DNA from: Ahaetulla prasina | Lineage: Eukaryota > Chordata > Lepidosauria > Squamata > Colubridae | Assembly: GCF_028640845.1 (NCBI RefSeq) | Contig: NC_080546.1 | Location: 77,122,697 to 77,186,696, forward strand | Reading direction: 5' to 3' | DNA length: 64,000 bases | Shown: in pieces, positions 1-11,530 of the stretch | How positions within the stretch are numbered: the stretch's first letter is position 1 | Layout of the letters: each line of letters opens with the position of its first letter | Program-made: the position numbers and the translations under genes | Notes under the pieces: generated by a model | The model's database searches: none | Told to the model about the DNA's origin: nothing | The model's input: only the letters and a program-made list of their open reading frames with translations

Positions 1-1715
1 TAAAGTGGCTAGAAGCCCATTCTGTCGATGGCCCAAGCAGCAATGCGAATTTGCCTTATGCTCGTTTCTGAATTCAGAATTTCATCCGATAGCGACCATA
101 AAAGCACATATCTATTGCAATATTAGCATACAGCATCTGTCAAATTTCTTTTTCAGGAAGTTCCATCTGGTCTTTCATCTAAACCACATGCATGAAAACA
201 GTATTATTTGCCCACACCTTTCAGAGTGTATTTATTTTATGCACATTTTTATACAGGCAATTTTTTTTTCTACCTGTTTTATGTTTACTTCCTGTAACAT
301 TTGAAAGCTGCGCTGAAAGCTTTAGTCGAACAGCTTAATATCTGTATGACTACTATCCAGCACAGAACTGAATGCTTTTTAATTCACTGGGATTAGCTCA
401 TTGTGCAGGTTTTAGCCTTCAATTCATTCTTTCATATGGCAAATATAAGATAAATGGTGCCTCATTTCTTTTCAGGATGAAACTTGGGATCTGTTCCTAT
501 TACACATCTTCCAATTGTTTACAAGGGCTATTCATGCCCCATTACAAATCATGTGTTACCTACTTAGAAAATGTCTATCTTTCTGATTGAAAACATACTT
601 AGCAAAAGACAAAAATACAACCATAGAACAGATGCGACAAAATCTGAGCACCCAAGCAGGTAACAGGCAGATTATTAATTGAGACATACATTTTAATGGA
701 AAAGAATGAGTCCTAATCTGTTACTTAACTCATTGCTTCACTACTTCCCTCCTACATTCGCTCTTCTGTCTATTTAAATAGAGAAAAGGCTGTAGAGGTT
801 TTTTTTTATATCAGTAGAGGGAGTTATAAAACTGGGGGGAAAAGAACCTTAACGTCCATGGTGATAAAAAAAAAAAGCTTCAATTTTGCAATTACTAATA
901 ACCCAGAAACATAAAATTAGAATAACAAACAGTGAAGTAAAAAAGGAAACAAAGTAATGTACTATTTCAAATATCATTCGATGTCCAAAGCAGACCGTGA
1001 ACTAACCAAAATGATTTAATGTGATCATATCAACTTTTGCATCAAATTTCAATATCCTTCTGGGTTCAGTTCCAAGTAGGGAAAAAGACACCGGATTCAT
1101 GGAAGTTGCTTGGAAAGAAGGTTTGTTGATGAACAGGATCACATGCCTAGGAGATCTTGGGCAAAAAAAGGGCAGAGATGCTGAAAGTGCCTGGGTTTCA
1201 TGCCCTCTGTTGGGCTTTGAATTTGAGCTTGTGTTCTGATTGGTTATCAGACTCCCATGGGGCCATGCAGGGGTAACTCTATAGGTTGTCTTTTGAGTCC
1301 CAGGCTTGGTTGACTCTTGCTGGGTGATGATGTAATGAAAGGGCTTTGGGCAATTCTTACTATGGCTCTGCCTGAAGAAGGTAGATCTTTGTTATGTAGA
1401 ATAGACTGACCCAGGCCTTAATAGCCCATTGACAAAGGCAGGGGAGCTGAGTTTCTGCCTCCCTTTTAGGGAAAATATTCTGCCCTTTTAATATTTCCTA
1501 AAATAGCTCATTTTCCTAGAAGAGGGGTAAAATCTGGAATAAATGTATCGTTGCTATCATTCTATCTAAAAATTAGATGTAATTATCACAGTCTGCTGAT
1601 TGATTTAATGCCAATCCAGACGGAGTAGTACAAAATTAAATACTAGCTTTTCAGGATATAGAATTAATATAATTCTGAATAGCAATTTTAATTCTATAGT
1701 AATTTTTCTCTTTAG
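1..1715. other. Upstream intergenic DNA, nothing recognised
   Basis: AT-rich single-copy-looking sequence. The open frames are short, overlap randomly and match no family I know. I see no RNA gene and no clear repeat. Confidence 0.5.
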
Positions 1716-2455
1716 GTACTGAGCTGAGTAAACGTATTGGTAAAGTGGCCACCACATTTTCCAGAAATGCAAAGAGAGTATGGCTTAATAAGAAGCTGAC
1801 GGAACATACAAAGATCCAGGTCTATAGAGCCTGGGTCCTGAGCACACTCTTGTCCTGCAGTGAGTCTTGGACCCTTTGTGCATGACAGGAGAGAAAGTTG
1901 AACACCTTTCATATGCGCTGTCTCAGACGTATTTTTGGCATCACCTGGCAGGACAAAGTTCCAAATAGCGCAGTCTTGGAACGTGCTGGAATTTCTAGCA
2001 TGTATACACTACTGAAACAGCGATGTCTTTGCTAGCTTGGCATGTCATGAGAATGGCTGATGGTTGGGTTCCAAAAGATCTCCTGTATGGAGAATTAGTG
2101 CAGGGAAAGCACCTCAGAGGGAGATCACAGCTGCAATATAAGGATATCTGCAAGAGGGACCTAAAGACCCTGGGAATGGACATTAACAACTGGGAAACCT
2201 TGACTTCTGATCATTCAGGTTGGAGGCTAAAGGCGCAGCATGGCCTTCTCCAATTCGAAGAGACATTTATTCGGCAGGCTGAGGCAAAGAGGCAGTCCCG
2301 GAACCAGCGAAATCTGGTGGCTGGGCAGGGGACAGAATGTATCTGCCCTCGGTGTGGAAAGGATTGCCACTCTTGGATTGGCCTCCTTAGCCACACTAGA
2401 TGCTGTTTCTAGAGCATGATACCATAGTCTTTTGAGACTGATGGATGCCAATAGT
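1716..2455 (+). pseudogene. Non-LTR retrotransposon (RTE/Nimb-like) C-terminal remnant
   Basis: Conceptual translation gives the region after the reverse transcriptase palm in a widespread LINE group: a stretch with SRNAKRVWLNKKL and FHMRCLRRIFGITWQDKV, then GHVMRMADGWVPKDLLYGEL, and a terminal Cys/His finger (CPRCGKDCHSWIGLLSHTRC) ending at 2411. At least one in-frame stop near 1884 and a frameshift near 2030 disable it. The clade is uncertain; the family resemblance is clear. Only the 3' end is present, as expected of a 5'-truncated insertion. Confidence 0.7.
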
Positions 2456-2579
2456 AAATTTCTCTCAATTCTCATTCATTAAGTTAATGAGCTAGCCAAT
2501 AAAATACTTTCAGTATCATCTATACAAATGACGTAGTTCTAGTATCATTGATTTCAAGTGATGGTGGAAAGGTTTAAGG

Positions 2580-2719
2580 CAGGGGTATCCAAACTTGGCA
2601 ACTTTAAGACTTGTGGACTTCAGCTCCCAGAATTCTTCAGCCAGCTTTGCTTTGCTGGCTGGGGAATTCTGGGAGTTGAAATCCACAAGTCTTAAAGTTG
2701 CCAAGTTTGGACACCCCTG
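2580..2719. mobile_element. 140-bp palindromic hAT-type MITE with perfect 8-bp TSD
   Basis: The element starts CAGGGGTATCCAAACTTGG and ends with the near-exact reverse complement. Most of its length is inverted repeat around a short centre. GTTTAAGG occurs at 2572-2579 and again at 2720-2727 as the 8-bp target duplication typical of hAT elements. A second 140-bp copy lies at 15945-16084. Confidence 0.85.
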
Positions 2720-2801
2720 GTTTAAGGCGTCTTCCTGTATAGAGTAATCATAATATTAATAATCAGTTATCAAAAAAGAAAAAATATGGTCCTTGCTAAG
2801 A

Positions 2802-2805
2802 GTGT

Positions 2806-2867
<62 letters not shown>
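2802..2867. repeat. (TG)n(AG)n microsatellite
   Basis: A TG run to about 2838 passes directly into an AG run to about 2865. Confidence 0.95.
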
Positions 2868-2869
<2 letters not shown>

Positions 2870-3403
2870 CCTCATAAGCCCAAATTGAACATTATTAGTC
2901 AGAGCCAATGCCATTTCAACACTATAGTCACCTCATAGTTTGACCACCCATACTACAGCTTCAGGAGCAAACAAATACAGCCACAACCCTTAGCTCTGCT
3001 TTCTACATCTAGTTGAATAACTTGATTTTGAAAGGTACCAATTGTTTTGAGAACAGAACTATTGCAAATTCTTGCATTCGGCGCAGTTGTCTCTGCTATT
3101 TCAGCAACACCCGCAGAAGACACTCCGCATGGATTGACACCTAAAGGCAAGAGCTCATCTTTAGTTTCCAGTAGCCGCCCCCTAAAGCCCAAGTGGCGTA
3201 GAAAAAAAAAATACACACACACACACCAAAGAAACCCACAAGAAATATTTGAGAAAATGGAAGATGGAAAATGAAAGAAAAACAAGCAAAGGAATGCAGC
3301 CAATTTATTTTCCACCTAAAGGTTCAAAGAAAAAGAAAAAAGGAGGAAGAAGGTTCAGGAATAGCTTGCAGAAAACAGAACGTATCTTTCAATGATGTGA
3401 AGT

Positions 3404-3591
3404 CAGTGGTGGGATTCAGCCGGTTTTCTCCAGATGGCGCGAAACAGTAGCGGCGACTGCAGGATTCCGCCCACCTCCCGGATGTAATGCATGACTACTG
3501 CAGATGCGCCAAAGGCCGTGCGCAGGGGCAGAGGTGGCCCGTGCGCTCACATTTGCGAAGTGGTAGGGAAGGTAAGTGAATCCTACCTCTG
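3404..3591. mobile_element. hAT-type MITE, CAGTGGTGGGATTC family
   Basis: Starts CAGTGGTGGGATTCAGC and ends GTGAATCCTACCTCTG, with the CpG-bearing interior typical of this family here. The flanking octamers TGTGAAGT and CATGAAGT agree at 6 of 8 positions, an eroded target duplication. Confidence 0.7.
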
Positions 3592-3876
3592 CATGAAGTG
3601 TACTAATAAAATGAGGAAGGAAAAATAAATATTCTTTAGTTTCACCTGTTCTGATCACATTTCCATTTCTTCTTTCAGTGATTTATTTTATTTATTTATA
3701 TATAATAAATATATTTATACATCACAGGCCATCTCACTGACACAGCAAAATTCATGAACCTAATTTAATATAAAGGTTATGCTGATAAGCAAAGACAATT
3801 GATTGAAATATATTGTTTCATAGCCTACTTGATGGCAATAGAGCCAGTTTGTTAAGTATGTATTATATATCCAAAC

Positions 3877-4060
3877 CAGTGGTGGTTTGCTCCTGGTTCT
3901 GTCCGGTTCTATAGAATCGGTAGTAAAACCGGCAAGAGGCTCCGCCCACCCGCCCCAACGTCATCAAGGGGCTTCTGCGCATGCGTAGAATGCGCGAGTG
4001 AAGTGAGCATGCACGCTCCCATTGCGAACCGGTAGTAAAGATAAGTAGAACCTACCCCTG
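3877..4060. mobile_element. hAT-type MITE with perfect 8-bp TSD
   Basis: 184 bp from CAGTGGTGGTTTGC to ACCTACCCCTG. ATCCAAAC flanks it on both sides (3869-3876 and 4061-4068). The interior resembles the copies at 30916 and 58079. Confidence 0.85.
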
Positions 4061-5118
4061 ATCCAAACCCACTCTTATATTTTAAATATGAAGTTAATCT
4101 TTCTGTGTTTGTTGTGGTAAAAGGTCATAATATGGATATGTTGTTGTTATGCATATGTAACTTCTCTTGTGGCTCTGCTGCACTAGCATTTGCACCTAAT
4201 AATTTCCCAAAGATCTGGCATTCCAGCAAAAGCAAAGATTAAATAACTCTAGGCTTTCTACTGAAAAACGCAGAGAACAATGAAGATTTCCTTTGCACAA
4301 TGTTCAGAATCAGAATAATTTTATAGGGTGGAAGACGGCTCCCCCCCAACCCACATCCTTCACAATCAGCATTAAAAAATGGGATTTCTGCCATTTATAT
4401 CTGCTATGATGCTCTGACGTGAACTAAGAGGTCATGCAAGGACATTTTATAAAAATAAAATTGGCATTTAGCCAGTGTCACTGCCACATCCAGGGCTTAA
4501 AGGAGAGCTTCTGACACATTAATTTGTGTATCTTTCAAATCTATATCCTGCTGGATTGCCAACAATTCTTCTACATACATTATAGCTGCCCACTTTAGGT
4601 AAATAAACACATAATTGTGTTTAAAAATACCAGACTATGACTGAACTAAGATCCATGCTTCCTCAGACATAAAGCTATAGTTTGAATAACTACCATAGGT
4701 GCTTTTTTGCACCTTTATTTTGTGCCATTACTTTTTTGCAACCTGATCTTCCTCACAGCAATGTTGTAAAGGAGAAAATAATAAATTAAATAATTTAAAG
4801 AATGGGCAGCATTCGTTGAAACTTTATTTTCTCACTTAATTCTGGATATCACGGATCTTTTAATATGATTAATGCAGCCTGGAGGATGTTCCCTGCCTGT
4901 TAAAAAGGCATATATATACAACGACCCCTTAAGGAAGGAAAAGCCGCCAAATTATTTTTAGCCTTGTAATAATTCTCACACTCGGCTTTAATAAAGCAAC
5001 ACACACACCCAGAATTAGTTCCTAAAAAGATTGCTTTTATGAATTTTTTATTTTTTTTATTTTTTTTGTAAACTCTGTCCTTTCTCAATTCCTCTTATTT
5101 TATTTGAAGGCCCTTCTA
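4061..5118. other. No gene or clear repeat
   Basis: AT-rich DNA with only short chance ORFs. Confidence 0.5.
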
Positions 5119-5277
5119 ATCCAAGAGTTCCCAAACGGGACGATATTCCAGAGGGTGCAAAAATTATAGTGTATATGCATAATTATATGCATATCATTAT
5201 TTATTTTGTAAGGGATGGGAGAATATATCAGAAGCGTTCTAAGGGTGCGGTGTATAGAAAGGGTTGGGAACCCCTCT
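5119..5277. mobile_element. Possible degraded hAT-like MITE
   Basis: GAGTTCCCAAACGGG near 5125 and GGGTTGGGAACCCCTC near 5262 form imperfect inverted ends. I could not define a target duplication. Confidence 0.3.
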
Positions 5278-5342
5278 TCATTTTTTAAAATCTTTTTTTT
5301 TTCTATTCTTCCCAGAATAAAAGTTCACCAGGATTAGTTTTG

Positions 5343-5979
5343 GTCACCAGGGTGTAAAAAAGATGTGGACATCTTTTCTCTGACATCAATACAATTGAAC
5401 GTGTCCAGAAATATTTTACAAGAAGAGTTCTCCATTCCTCTGAAAACAATAGAATACCCTATCCCACCAGACTCGAAATCCTAGGCTTAGAAAACTTGGA
5501 ACTCCGTCGCCTTCGACAAGACCTAAGCTTAACTCACAGAATCATCTACTGTAATGTCCTTCCTGTTAAAGACTACTTCAGCTTTAATTGCAATAATACT
5601 AAAGCAACTAATAGATTTAAACTTAATGTCAACCGCTTTAATCTAGATTGCAGAAAATATGACTTCTGTAACAGAATCATCAGTGCTTGGAATACTTTAC
5701 CTGACTCTGTGGTCTCTTCCCACAATCCTAAAAGTTTTATCCAAAAACTTTCTACTATTGACCTCACCCCATTCCTAAGAGGACCATAAGGGGCGTGCAT
5801 AAGCGCACAAACGTGCCTACCGTTCCTGTCCTATTGTTTTTCTTTTCTTCTTTCTATATATATGCTTATACCTCCTTATATTTACTCATATATGTTTATA
5901 TACAATATAATCTTTTGTATGATTCCTACATATATTGTTGTGACAAAATAAAATAAATAAATAAATAAAATAAATAAAT
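5343..5979 (+). mobile_element. CR1/L3-like LINE 3' end with (AAAT)n tail
   Basis: From about 5389 to 5788 one frame reads the C-terminal part of a CR1-group ORF2: IERVQKYFTRRVL, LELRRLRQDLSLTHRII, then CRKYDFCNRIISAWNTLPDS and a stop at 5787. The 3' UTR carries the motif GTGCCTACCGTTCCTGTCCT shared with copies at 12103, 25100, 37879 and 53862. It ends in GTGACAAAATAAA followed by an AAAT-rich tail. 5'-truncated. Confidence 0.8.
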
Positions 5980-6174
5980 GTGGAGACTCTAGAAAGAGTG
6001 CAGAGTAGAACAACAAAGATGATTAGGGGACTGGAGATTAAAACATATGAAGAACGGTTGCAGGAACTGGGTATGTTTAGTTTAATGAAAAGAAGGACTA
6101 GGGAAGACATGATAGCAGTGTTCCAATATCTCAGGAGATGCCATAAACAAGAGGGAGTCAAGCTATTCTCCAAA

Positions 6175-6689
6175 TTGACAGATCCCTCACATCCTGGATA
6201 TAAACTGTTTCAACTTCTACCCTCAAAACGACGCTATAGAGCACTCCACACCAGAACAATAGACACAAGAACAGTTTTTTTCCCAAACGCCATCACTCTA
6301 CTAAACAAATAATTCCCTCAACATTGTCAAACTATTTACTAAATCTGCACTACTATTAATCTTCTCATCGATCCCATCTCCCATCTCCTTCCACTTATGA
6401 CTGTAACTTTGTTGCTTGTATCCTTAGGATTTATATATTGTTTCCTGATTGCTTATTTGTAGCTTATGACTATCATTAAGTGTTGCAAGTGTTGTACCTT
6501 GATGAAAGTATCTTTTCTTTTATGTACACTGAGAGCATATGCACCAAAACAAATTCCTTGTGTGTCCAATCACACTTGGCCAATAAAAATTCTATTCTAT
6601 TCTATTCTATTCTATTCTGTTCTGTTCTGTTCTGTTCTGTTCTGTTCTATTCTATTCTATTGTATTCTATCCTATCCTATCCTATCCTA
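6175..6689 (+). mobile_element. CR1-group LINE 3' end nested in another CR1
   Basis: Encodes the ORF2 terminus DPSHPGYKLFQLLPSKRRYR to FFPNAITLLNK (stop near 6310). The 3' UTR includes CACTTGGCCAATAAAA and the tail is (ATTCT)n. TCCAAA at 6169-6174 and 6690-6695 is the likely short target duplication. The same family occurs at 17955, 36492, 44488 and 51961. Confidence 0.8.
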
Positions 6690-6690
6690 T
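6589..6690. repeat. Expanded ATTCT/GTTCT/ATCCT pentanucleotide tract
   Basis: About 20 pentamers grown from the LINE tail, in blocks of three variants (ATTCT, then GTTCT, then ATTCT, then ATCCT). Confidence 0.95.
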
Positions 6691-6964
6691 CCAAAGCACC
6701 TGAGGGCAGGACAAGAAGCAACGGGTGGAAACTAATCAAGGAGAGAAGCAATTTAGAACTAAGGAGAAATTTTCTGACAATTAATCAGTGGAACAACTTG
6801 CCTCCAGAAGTTATAAATGCTCCCATGCTGGAAGTTTTTAAGATGATGTTGGATAACTATTTGTCTGAAGTGGTGTAGGGTTTCCTGCCTAAGCAGGGGG
6901 TTGGACTAGAAGTCCTCCAAGGTCCCTTCCAACTCTGTTATTCTATTCTATTCTATTCTATTCG

Positions 6965-7440
6965 GTTCACTGTTTCCTTCCCTTGCCTATTTCAAGGCGA
7001 TCCTCTACACTAGCGACCCTGGCAAGTTGGCTCGTTCGCTCAGCTAGAAGTGTCCGATTATCATTAAGAACGCGCATCTAAAAGGCACTAAATAAATGCC
7101 GTAAATTCAGAGTATTATTTAGGAATTTTATTGGGGGACGACGACACAGAAACGCACATGCAGTAAAAAAAAAGTCTGCTAAGACCCAACTAAGCCTGAG
7201 CAAGCAGCCCCAAATGTTTTGGTGTATTCCGACTACCGCATTAAAAAAAAGGTTTCCCTTCCTTCGGCCGTTTCTGCAAAACAGTGTCCCATTGCAAGGA
7301 CCGGCTAAGCTCCTCCCTCCTCCTCCTCCTCCCCCCCCCCACCCCGCACCAACAGCAGCCAGAGGAGCTGAGCCGCTCTCACCCAAAAGCCGCAGCCTGA
7401 GAGTTCCAAGTCCTAATTTGCGACTTCCCCCTAAACCCTT
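6965..7440. other. Flank of the promoter, no gene seen
   Basis: Sequence between the CR1 tail and the CCAAT boxes. CpG density rises from about 7270. It contains a C-rich run at 7316-7345. Confidence 0.5.
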
Positions 7441-7471
7441 ATTGGTTAACTAAGGAAAGCCCTCCACCAAT
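7441..7471. promoter_or_regulatory. Paired inverted and direct CCAAT boxes
   Basis: ATTGG at 7441-7445 and CCAAT at 7467-7471 sit just upstream of the presumed first exon. Paired NF-Y sites at this spacing are common in CpG-island promoters. Function is inferred from motif and position only. Confidence 0.5.
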
Positions 7472-7500
7472 GGAAAAGGGAGCCCAGCATTCGGTGTTCT

Positions 7501-7867
7501 GCCCGAAGATGTGGAGCAGCTTCCAGTCTAGCCTCCGCGGTGGGGGCGGCGGCGGCGGTAGCAGGGCGGCTTTCTACTGAAGGGAAGGTGTTCGCCCGCC
7601 CGCCCGCCCTCCTTTTCCTCCCCTGCGCCCGCCCGACCCCATTTTTCCCCGGGGAAGGAGGGAGGGAAGGCAGAACGAAGGGAGCAGCTGCCGCCTTGTC
7701 CTCGGGTCCGTTCTGGCTGCGGTGGTGCTGAGTGACGAGGTGCCGTCCGCTGCCTCTCTCTCTTGCTCGCTGGCCCCTTCTGGGAACTGGGAACCCCGGG
7801 CGGAGAGGAGCCGCAGAAGGTCGCCGCCCAGAGGAGGCGCCCCCATGGCTTCATTGCGCCCCGACAG
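7501..7867 (+). other. NDST3: NDST3 non-coding exon 1 (5' end uncertain)
   Basis: GC-rich sequence ending CCCGACAG followed by the donor GTAAGGGAGG at 7868. Vertebrate NDST genes place the start codon in exon 2 and have upstream non-coding exons, which fits. The 5' boundary is a guess from the CCAAT boxes and CpG peak. Splicing to the acceptor at 13310/13311 creates a 10-codon upstream ORF. Confidence 0.6.
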
Positions 7868-7975
7868 GTAAGGGAGGTCTGGGAATGAGTTAGCGGTGGG
7901 CGGTGGTTGTGATGCTTCCCCCGCCCCCCCACCGAAGAGGCAGCTCACCTGCAAACTTCGGCTCCTCTTTTCTTC

Positions 7976-8105
7976 ACGGAATAAAAAAGTTCTTTTTTTT
8001 AAAAAAAAAATCTTTTTTTTTCTTTCTATTCTTCCCGGAATAAAAGTTCATTTTTTAAAAAAATTCTTTTTTAATTTCTTTCTATTCTTCCCGGAATAAA
8101 AGTTT
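7976..8105. repeat. Degenerate tandem repeat with TTCTTCCCGGAATAAAAG core
   Basis: Two close copies and one diverged copy of a unit containing TATTCTTCCCGGAATAAAAG, separated by T/A runs. A single related copy occurs at about 5302-5325, 2.7 kb upstream. Confidence 0.7.
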
Positions 8106-9057
8106 AGCCCGCTTGTGGTTCAAGATTGTGCGCCGCGATCTTGGATGCAAAATCGCTGGTTGGCGGGGGGGCGGGGGCGGGCGGAGAGGGAGCTATATAG
8201 GAGTTATTATTAAGCAGTGCAATAATCTGAATCAAGCTCTCTTTTTTTTTTTCTGATTGAGAAATGGCTTTTTAAAGAGGGAAATCTCCCCCCACGCGCG
8301 CGCACCCAAACAAACGCTGTTGTTTAGGAGCTTGTAATTTCATTTTTTTAAAAAAAAATGTTGTTAGCTCTGTTAACATCTGTCTTCCTAGTGTGGTACC
8401 GGGCCAGCTTCGCACTTGGATGGGCTTATTTTATTTTTTTTGTGCGAGTCCTTGATGCCCTCTAGTGTTTTGTGAGATTCAGGATTGTTTCGTTGGCGTG
8501 ACAATCAAATAGAACTTTAATTATCCCGGACCTTATAAACATCTTTTTTGTTGTTGTTGTTTAAACCATCTGAATTTCTAAATGTCTTCACTTTTTTTTT
8601 TTTTTTTTTTTTAAGGAAAACAGCAAACTTTTGCTTTCAATTTACATGGGATTTTTTTTTTTTTTGAAGGAAGAGATGAAGAACAGAAAATTAAATATTT
8701 TAGAAAACAAGTGGAAATCCAAGCATTTTAGAATATATATTGAAAAACATGTAATATAATGAACTTAATATGCAAAGATGAGGTGCGATATCCAACTATC
8801 TTGGGCAAGAAGCAGCATATGTATATAGATCCTAATTAGAAATGTCGATGAAACAAGGGCAGAGAATAAATTGTTTAGATTACACTATACTGCACACAAT
8901 TCTTTGGATTAAGTTCATTGGACTGAAAGGGGTGTACCTCTGATAAATGTAAGGACTTGTATTATTAAATGTTTTAGTAACTTTATTTGAAAAAGAATAT
9001 AATACGCAGGATACCTTTTATGATGTTGTTAAAATCTGGATGTTGTTCTGAATTTCG

Positions 9058-9108
9058 TTAATATATATATCATATAATATATATATATATATTATATATA
9101 TATATAAC
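9058..9108. repeat. (TA)n microsatellite
   Basis: Interrupted TA dinucleotide run. Confidence 0.9.
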
Positions 9109-9240
9109 TCAGGGCAGCAAACATATCTAATTCTGTTTACTCTTATTTTTCCCACAACACTGTTGGGCTGAGAGAGAGTGCCTGGCCCAAAATCACTCAG
9201 TTGGCCTTCATGTCTAAGGCAGGACTAGAATTTATAGTCA
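9105..9240. repeat. Old interspersed repeat (SINE/L2-like)
   Basis: Contains CACAACACTGTTGGGCTGAG and a diverged GCCTGGCCCAAAATCACTCA. The same family is at 15735, 24095 and 42644. In better copies it ends in a tRNA-like CTTAACCACTAGACCA. Confidence 0.45.
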
Positions 9241-9675
9241 TTGGAATAAATTCATTAAAGTCAATTGATGAGAAACAGTAATTTTAAAACATTAAATACC
9301 TAAATAGGGGAGTCGGAAGGTTCCAGTCTGATTTTATTTTACTTTTTATTACTTTGAGGGGAAAATACACAAAAATACACTTTGTTCTGGATGTTAAGGT
9401 GAGGGAAGTAAGTGTCCCTAGCTATTCCATCCACAGTTGAATAAACTATTTCAGTCTAGCTAAAACAGTTTTCAACTTCACAGTTGCAATCCTGTTAAGC
9501 AATTTCCAGTTAGCTCAGTGGGATGTATGGGATTGCATTCTTGGTTCCTTGGATCTAAAAGAGATTCAGGCGACATTTTGCTGGAGCAGCATTCCGATAT
9601 GTCGGACTGAAATATTTAGCTTAATACTATGAAATATGTCATTTTTTTTACATCACTACAATTTTGGAATATTTA

Positions 9676-9952
9676 ACAGAACAGAATATCAGAGTTGGAA
9701 GGGACCTTGGAGGTCTTCTAGTCCAACCAGCTCAGATAGGAAACCCTATACGTCGTCATGTGATGTATTGCAACTTTTTTCCCCTTCTATAAACCGGGCA
9801 TGGGCGTAGCCAGCGCATGACATATCCGGCCCACGGGATGCGCGTTTGATAGCCCTGCTCTATATCATTTCAGACAAATGGTTGTCCAATCTCTTCTTAA
9901 AAACTTTCAGTGTTGGAGCATCCACAACTTCTGGAGGCAAGTCGTTCCACTA
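9676..9952 (-). mobile_element. CR1 3' end with an internal insertion
   Basis: Reverse strand of the CR1 terminus (AGAGTTGGAAGGGACCTTGG onward). Against other copies, CCCTA should be followed at once by CATTTCAGAC. Here about 110 bp (roughly 9750-9861, CpG-bearing, ending TAGCCCTGCT) intervenes, with CTATA on both sides. Confidence 0.75.
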
Positions 9953-11530
9953 CACTTATATATGGAAAGATGCAAAATATAGGGTTAAGTACCATTTGTC
10001 TTAATTATTTATATTGTAGCCAATTCTAGACTGGTATGTAGGTGAACTAAAGGGCAACAAAACTGCAAATAGTCACAACATTTGGTTTGTTTGGGCTTGG
10101 TTAAAACAATTTCATAAGGTGGTATTTGGAGAAATGTGTTGTCCTCTATGGAAGACTGCTGTAAATATGTCGCTGGTGAGGTAGATATTCCTTAAAAGGA
10201 ATGCTGCATAAACATTTCTCAGGAATGGAATATAACACATTTTGTGATTAGTGTAAGGTCTAAAAAATAGGTTCTTGTTTTGTGATTCATACCTGACAGA
10301 TTCATATATGCATATATATATATTCATATATATCAGGTATCAATATGGCCCTCCCAGATTCCTATCTATTGGTGTTTTTTTTAAAGAAAATGTAAATAAA
10401 CACACACACACATTCTGGTTATTCTGTGATTGTAAGTGTTCCAAGCAAGTAAAATCCAAATATAGTTAAGTTAAAAAAATGTTAGAACGTGCCCTTCTTT
10501 AATCTTACGCTACACAATATATTAAAACATTTAATTTTTAATTGTATCAAATCAGAAAAGAGGAAAATCAGGCTGATGTTAAGATCACAGAAGCCTGATT
10601 ATTTTCTGCACAAGGATTATGTAGTTTTATTTTTCCCATTAAAATCATTAGGACTTGAACAATTTTTTTTGCTTATCATATCTTAATGTTTATTGTGTAT
10701 AGTTCCCTAGCAACAAATGTTGCTTATCCTCTTAGTTTATATTGAATGTATTATTCCATATAATTCATATATTAAGCCATACTGTATCAATTATCTTCCC
10801 CATAACTACATTTAATTTGTAATAATAATTGCTGTTTATTTTAAGGTATTAACTTATTTTTAATTTCTTTTTAAGTTGATGCATTTTACTGCCAGACATG
10901 GTGTTAGTTTTCTTTAAAAATGCTATTCATACTCAGTGTTGGTTAGATGACTTTAATATCTATGTACTATTATAGAAAATATTGTGCGATTTGTCATCTT
11001 TAGTTGAAACATATATAATTTTAGTCCAGGAAAAGGACTGAACTTTATTCAATTTTTATGGCTGTCCGCTCACCACTCTATTCCGGGAAGCTAACAAAAG
11101 CTAAAAAAAACAACAAAAAAACCCCCCTGAAAAATACTTCACTAATAAAATCCAACGAACAGCATCATGCATCTAATAGCTATATGCCAAGCATAATAAC
11201 TCACAAAAACACATATTGACACTTACTGGTGATTCACATAACGTTCTGCTCCAGTGTCTAAAGGATGGTCCAGGTGCAGCATGGTTGGGGCTCTCTGGAT
11301 ATTGGAGGAAAATTGAGCTGTCATACCAAATGAAAAGTCACATTCCTGGATCCTGCATGCTGGTATTGTTTAATGAGTGAAATCTCGGGCATGCCATCAT
11401 CTCGCATCTGACTGGACACAGAGGGGCGGTTTCTCTGAAAATCTTGATCCTGTATATTCTTCCAGAGTGTTGACAATCTCTGAATTTTAAAATACTTTTA
11501 TCTGTCAATGGTAAATGTGATGGGAGAGTG
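9953..11530. other. Intron 1, no gene or recognisable repeat
   Basis: AT-rich sequence with a short TA-rich patch at 10311-10332 and a CA run near 10400. Open frames here look like chance. Confidence 0.5.

Larger units (their letters stand above)
5981..6963 (+). mobile_element. CR1 LINE 3' end, split by a second LINE
   Basis: The 5' piece (5981-6174) reads MIRGLEIKTYEERLQELGM and MKRRTREDMIAVFQYLRRCH. The 3' piece (6690-6963) continues with RSNLELRRNF and QWNNLPPEVINAPMLEVFK, then the CR1 terminus (GGTCCCTTCCAACTCTGTTA) and an ATTCT tail. The join between pieces matches the uninterrupted copy at 40370 (CTCCAAAGCACCTGA), so 6175-6689 is a later insertion. Confidence 0.85.
7270..7960 (+). promoter_or_regulatory. 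NDST3: CpG island promoter of NDST3
   Basis: Strongly GC- and CpG-rich, unlike the AT-rich surroundings, with GGC-repeat and GC-box-like runs near 7540-7560. No TATA box is visible near the presumed start. It overlaps a non-coding exon that ends in a consensus splice donor and lies 5.4 kb upstream of the coding start on the same strand. This fits a TATA-less CpG promoter. The transcription start is inferred, not seen. Confidence 0.75.
7868..9657. other. First part of intron 1
   Basis: Holds a pyrimidine-rich tandem repeat (7976-8105), poly(T) runs near 8592 and 8651, a TA repeat (9058-9108) and one old interspersed repeat (9105-9240). No coding sequence is seen. Confidence 0.6.

Noticed and set aside
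7528..7954. Long ORFs on both strands in the CpG island
   Set aside because: High GC lowers stop-codon frequency; no protein family is recognisable and the + strand carries a non-coding exon.
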